Source of the DNA: Oscillospiraceae bacterium
Lineage (GTDB): Bacteria > Bacillota > Clostridia > Oscillospirales > Ruminococcaceae
Reading direction: 5' to 3'
NCBI GenBank assembly: GCA_016302655.1
Contig: JAEDNF010000009.1
Span: 1 to 16,986, forward strand
Length of the DNA: 16,986 nt
Below are positions 13,292 through 16,986 of this stretch, piece after piece. Position 1 is the first letter of the stretch. Every line of letters starts with the position of its first letter. The position numbers were made by a program, and so were the translations under genes. The notes under the pieces were generated by a model. That model had not been told where the DNA came from. It saw only the letters and a list, made by a program, of their open reading frames with translations, and searched no databases.

Positions 13292-16200
13292 ATGGAAAGA
13301 AGAACTGTTTTATTCAATGATAACTGGAAGTTTGCGCTGACAGCGCCCGACAGCGATGAAAGCGCACTTATCGGTATACATTGGTATGATGTTGAGATAC
13401 CTCACGACTGGCTGATAGGCGATACGGCTAATCTTTACAAATCGGGCTGCGGCTGGTACGAGAAGCATCTTATTATAGACGATAAAGGCGCAGACGATTG
13501 TTATATACTGATTTTTGACGGTGTATATATGGATACCACCGTTTATGTAAACGGAAAACAGGTCGGAGAATGGAAATACGGCTATACCACCTTCAGCTTT
13601 GACATTACGGACTTTCTTGAAAACGGCGATAACCGCATACTTGTAAGAGTAAATCACAAAGCGCCCAACACCAGATGGTACAGCGGCGCAGGAATTTACC
13701 GCAATGTGTGGCTCAGAAAGACATCACGCATCCATATTGCACAGGACGGGATATACATATCCGCAAAATGCAATGACAGCGACCGCAGAGAAAGCGGCAA
13801 GTGGAAGGTAACGGTATGTACGGAGTTTTCAGCCGCAATATGCGGAACGCTGAGCTACAGCATATTATCTCCGTCGGGCAGCGAGGTGTACACCTGCGAG
13901 CGCAGAGTCTGCGGCAAGTCGGACAAGCTCGTTTATTACATCGACCATCCTAAGCTGTGGGATACTATAGATCCGCATCTTTATACCCTCAGCGTAACGC
14001 TGAAAGACGAAGAGGGCAATGTACTTGACAGCGAAAAGACTTCTTTCGGCTTCAGGAGCGTTAAGTTTGACAGCAAGGAAGGGCTTATGCTCAACGGCAT
14101 TCATACAAAGCTGAACGGCGTATGCCTGCATCACGATCTCGGTGCGCTCGGTGCGGCGGTAAGTTATGACGCTACCTACCGACAGCTGAGCAAAATGAAA
14201 GAGATGGGCGTTAATGCTGTCCGTACAAGTCACAATCCTCCCTCAAAGGAATTTATGAATATATGCGACGAGCTGGGACTGCTTGTTGACAGCGAAATAT
14301 TCGATATGTGGGAGCTTGCAAAGAACGAAAACGACTATCACCGCTTCTTCGGAGAATGGTACAAGAAGGATGTTGCGGCGTGGATAAGGCGTGACCGCAA
14401 TCACCCTTCGGTAATTATGTGGAGTATCGGCAACGAGATATACGACACGCATAAAAGCGAAAGAGGTCTTGAGGTCGCAAAAATGCTGCGTGAAGAGGTC
14501 GAGAAGAACGATCCTATGCGAAACGCAGTACCCACCATCGCTTCAAACTATATGCAGTGGGAAAACGCTCAGAATGTAGCGGATTATCTTAAGATAGCAG
14601 GCTACAATTACGCCGAGAGACTTTATAAAGAACATCACGAAAAGCATCCCGACTGGGTGATATACGGAAGCGAGACAGCGTCTACCGTTCGCTCAAGGGG
14701 AATATACCATTTCCCGTTTGATACTTCTCTGCTTGTTCATGATGATATGCAATGCTCCGATCTCGGAAACAGCGTTGTAAACTGGGGAGCGACTCCGTTC
14801 AAATCGTATGAAATGGACGCACAGGCGGAGTTTTCAATGGGTCAGTTTGTATGGACGGGAACCGACTATATCGGCGAGCCGACTCCGTACAGCACCAAGA
14901 ACTCCTATTTCGGTATAGTAGATACCGCAGGCTTTGAGAAGGATTCATTCTGGTTTTATAAGTCGGTGTGGGACGCTTCCTGCGACAAGCCGTTCATTCA
15001 TATCTCTCCGTACTGGGATTTCAACGAGGGACAGATGATAGATATAATAGTATATTCAAATCTGCCTGTGCTGAAACTGAGATACTGCGGCAAGGTCTAT
15101 GACCATGAAAAGCTGGACAGCGAAAACGGTGGTGCATTGTACGCCCATTGGAAAATACCGTACCACAGCAACCAGCCGGTAGCGGTACGGGGCTATCGCA
15201 GTGAGAAAGACGGCTTTGACGATTATGCAAAGGAAGAAGTGCTGTTTACATCAATGGATCCGTATCGGATTCGTATGATAAGCGACAGACATACAATAGA
15301 CGCAGACGGAAGATCGCTTGCGTTCGTTACCGTGACCGTGCTTGACCGTATGGGACAGCCGGTGCCAAATGCTGTTAACCGTATCAAGTTTACGGTAAAT
15401 GGTGCAGGCCGTCTTGTAGGCCTCGATAACGGCGACAGCACAGACTATGACAGCTATAAGGGCGACCACAGAAAGCTCTTCTCCGGCAAGCTCGTCGCTA
15501 TTATATGCTCGACCTTTGATGAGGGAGATATAACTATTACCGCCCAGAGCGAGGGGCTGAAATCCGAGACGATAACGCTTAAGGCTGTCGGTACGGGTAC
15601 GGCTCACGAGGGCGTCAGCGTCGTTACCGAGAACGCTTTCCCTGCCGTAACAACTCCTTACACAAAGGAGATACCCGTGCGCAAGATAGAGCTTTCGGAC
15701 AGCGGCAGCAGACAGCTCAGTAAAGACTGTGATACGGCTCAGATATCGGTAAAGATACTTCCTGAAAATGCAGATTTCAAGGATATCGAATTTAAGTGCT
15801 GTGCGGATAACGGAGTGGAAATAAGCTACGCAAAGGTGATAAGCTTTGACGGAAAGACAGCCGTTGTCAAAGCATACGGCGACGGAGATTTCAGGCTGAG
15901 AGCATTCTGTAAAAACGGAACCGATCTGCCCAAGGTCATATCCGAGCTTGAGTATACCGTTTCGGGACTCGGCAAAGCGCAGAAAGACCCGTATATCTTC
16001 ACAGCCGCCTGCCTTCTTGATTTCTCAAATGTTCCCGTTACAAATATCGACAGGGGCTCGCTCGGCGGCTTCAGCGGCAGAACGGTGGCAGGATATAAGT
16101 CGCTTGACTTCGGCGGCGGAACAAGAAGCGTTACTATCAGCGTAGGAAACGGCGGAGGCGGAGAGGATATCCCTGTTGAAATGTATCTCGGCGACGCAGA

Positions 16201-16744
16201 TAACGGCGGAGAATATATCGGCACATTCGCAATTAAGCATAACGGAGGCTGGGACAGAGCGTATCCGCAGACCTTCGAGCTGCCCCGCCTTATCAAAGGA
16301 ATACAGGATATCAGCTTTGTTATCAGCAATCATTGCATTTTCGGCGGATTTGAGTTTGAACGCTTTGACCGTGCTTATGCCGATAACAGCGCCGCAGATA
16401 ACGATAATCTGTACGGTGATGATTATATGGTGAGCGGCAGTCGGGTTGAAGATATCGGAAACAATGTTGTAATCGAGTTCGGCGGTCTTGACTTTGCAGA
16501 CGGTACGGACGCTGTAACGGTTATCGGTTCAACTCCGCTTGACAACTGCACGATACAGCTGAGAGTCACCGACAGCAACGGAGCTCAGACTACACGGCTG
16601 CTTGAGTTCCCCCATTCAGAAGGCTATATGCCTGTCAGATTTGAAATTGATGAGATATCCGGCGTAAACGATATTGCGTTTGTTTTCCTGCCGGGTGCTA
16701 AGTTCAACTTTGACAGCTTTAGATTTGAAAAGAAGAATCGGTAA
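13292..16744 (+). CDS. GH2-family glycosidase, probable beta-galactosidase, with C-terminal carbohydrate-binding-like modules
   Basis: A 1150-residue enzyme. Domains: GH2 sugar-binding jelly roll (about 1-155), immunoglobulin-like (about 160-265), TIM barrel (about 268-550), a DUF4982-like and a further GH2 C-terminal domain (about 550-770), an Ig-like domain (about 800-895), then two CBM6/malectin-like modules (about 899-1030 and 1037-1150). The barrel carries RTSHNPPSKEF, the acid/base Glu382 in MWSIGNEI and the nucleophile Glu461 in YGSETAS. It hydrolyses terminal beta-linked sugars with retention; galactose is the usual substrate for this architecture, but beta-glucuronidase or other activity cannot be excluded. 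It starts MERRTVLFNDNWKF with no signal peptide, so it should be cytoplasmic and act on imported oligosaccharides. It has its own promoter and possible operator. The ATG follows AGAGGAA at 5 nt. Confidence 0.92.
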   Translation: MERRTVLFNDNWKFALTAPDSDESALIGIHWYDVEIPHDWLIGDTANLYKSGCGWYEKHLIIDDKGADDCYILIFDGVYMDTTVYVNGKQVGEWKYGYTTFSFDITDFLENGDNRILVRVNHKAPNTRWYSGAGIYRNVWLRKTSRIHIAQDGIYISAKCNDSDRRESGKWKVTVCTEFSAAICGTLSYSILSPSGSEVYTCERRVCGKSDKLVYYIDHPKLWDTIDPHLYTLSVTLKDEEGNVLDSEKTSFGFRSVKFDSKEGLMLNGIHTKLNGVCLHHDLGALGAAVSYDATYRQLSKMKEMGVNAVRTSHNPPSKEFMNICDELGLLVDSEIFDMWELAKNENDYHRFFGEWYKKDVAAWIRRDRNHPSVIMWSIGNEIYDTHKSERGLEVAKMLREEVEKNDPMRNAVPTIASNYMQWENAQNVADYLKIAGYNYAERLYKEHHEKHPDWVIYGSETASTVRSRGIYHFPFDTSLLVHDDMQCSDLGNSVVNWGATPFKSYEMDAQAEFSMGQFVWTGTDYIGEPTPYSTKNSYFGIVDTAGFEKDSFWFYKSVWDASCDKPFIHISPYWDFNEGQMIDIIVYSNLPVLKLRYCGKVYDHEKLDSENGGALYAHWKIPYHSNQPVAVRGYRSEKDGFDDYAKEEVLFTSMDPYRIRMISDRHTIDADGRSLAFVTVTVLDRMGQPVPNAVNRIKFTVNGAGRLVGLDNGDSTDYDSYKGDHRKLFSGKLVAIICSTFDEGDITITAQSEGLKSETITLKAVGTGTAHEGVSVVTENAFPAVTTPYTKEIPVRKIELSDSGSRQLSKDCDTAQISVKILPENADFKDIEFKCCADNGVEISYAKVISFDGKTAVVKAYGDGDFRLRAFCKNGTDLPKVISELEYTVSGLGKAQKDPYIFTAACLLDFSNVPVTNIDRGSLGGFSGRTVAGYKSLDFGGGTRSVTISVGNGGGGEDIPVEMYLGDADNGGEYIGTFAIKHNGGWDRAYPQTFELPRLIKGIQDISFVISNHCIFGGFEFERFDRAYADNSAADNDNLYGDDYMVSGSRVEDIGNNVVIEFGGLDFADGTDAVTVIGSTPLDNCTIQLRVTDSNGAQTTRLLEFPHSEGYMPVRFEIDEISGVNDIAFVFLPGAKFNFDSFRFEKKNR

Positions 16745-16797
16745 AATGCTTAAAATTTTCGCCGGATTTTTCGGTGAAATTAAATCGGCATTTTACC
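16740..16797. repeat. Long inverted repeat overlapping the GH2 stop codon
   Basis: GGTAAAATGC (16740-16749) pairs perfectly with GCATTTTACC (16788-16797). Inside, 16754-16764 pairs with 16772-16781 (10 bp, one bulge, one G-U pair) around a 7-nt loop. The GH2 stop TAA is within the left arm. No T-tract follows on the plus strand, so this is an unusual terminator at best; mRNA processing, stabilisation or a partial block between GH2 and the protease are alternatives. Confidence 0.6.
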
Positions 16798-16817
16798 ACT
16801 CGGAGAAAGGAAATAAT

Positions 16818-16986
16818 ATGAAGAAAGCATTGAGAAGCTTCATTGCGGCAGGTGTAGCCGCAATTGCGGTATCGGCTGTTTCATTAACGGCATACGCCGC
16901 ACCCTCTGCGTACAGTTCGGTCGATAAAGGGTACATAACATCGGTCAAAAATCAGGGAAGCTGGGGCGTTTGCTGGGCGTTTGCCG
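16818..16986 (+). CDS. Secreted papain-family (C1) cysteine protease, N-terminal part (cut by right window edge)
   Basis: The first 56 codons of a gene that runs off the window. The start ATG follows GGAGAAAGG. Residues 1-27 are a Sec signal peptide: MKKALR, a hydrophobic Ala/Val-rich core, and a probable cleavage after AYA. Then the papain catalytic segment appears: VKNQGSWGVCWAFA, with Gln46 as oxyanion-hole residue and Cys52 as nucleophile, spaced by 6 as Gln19 and Cys25 in papain. Cys52 lies about 25 residues after the predicted cleavage site, so no N-terminal propeptide is present. His and Asn of the triad would be outside the window. Probably exported or wall-associated; similar proteases in gut Clostridia often carry further binding domains. 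It lies 73 bp after GH2, with the long inverted repeat between. Confidence 0.85.
   Translation, partial: MKKALRSFIAAGVAAIAVSAVSLTAYAAPSAYSSVDKGYITSVKNQGSWGVCWAFA

Overview
The window (about 17 kb) looks like a low-to-mid GC Gram-positive of the class Clostridia, probably an Oscillospiraceae ([Eubacterium] siraeum-like) motile gut bacterium. This is inferred from strong AGGAGG-type ribosome binding sites, TTG starts, the Bacillus/Clostridium-type flagellar gene order, a cytoplasmic GH2 enzyme and a secreted papain-family protease. The genus is a guess from gene content, not a database match.

Region 1 (1-7740, minus strand) is the flagellar basal-body and export operon, in transcription order flgB-flgC-fliE-fliF-fliG-fliH-fliI-fliJ-fliK, with fliK cut by the left edge. 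It encodes the proximal rod, MS ring, C-ring rotor protein and the export ATPase with its regulators. Spacers are 12-30 bp except flgB-flgC (87 bp) and fliJ-fliK (154 bp). The last holds a near-consensus extended -10 promoter and a leader with two well-formed hairpins, so fliK and whatever follows it can be expressed separately. Two sigma-A-like promoters precede flgB, one overlapped by a perfect TGTAAC-ggt-GTTACA palindrome. Upstream of flgB, on the same strand, is an unrecognised two-helix membrane protein (7803-8519).

Region 2 (8564-13184) starts with a divergent promoter region. On the plus strand it carries a cyclic-di-GMP module: a YcgR-like PilZ protein and a Cache-HAMP-PAS-GGDEF diguanylate cyclase in one operon closed by a terminator, then a ParA-family ATPase and a protein with a disordered N-terminus and a ComFB-type C-terminal domain, closed by a second terminator. 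The ComFB-like gene sits where parB would normally be. Cyanobacterial ComFB-family proteins have been reported as c-di-GMP receptors, so the module may hold one synthase and two candidate receptors, one of them attached to a ParA positioning ATPase. This ParA-ComFB pair is the most interesting and least described element here.

Region 3 (13224-16986, plus strand) is carbohydrate and protein degradation: a 1150-residue cytoplasmic GH2 glycosidase with its own promoter, a candidate operator and two tandem carbohydrate-binding-like C-terminal modules, then the first 56 codons of a secreted C1-family cysteine protease that continues past the right edge. No rRNA, tRNA, CRISPR, insertion sequence or phage gene was seen.
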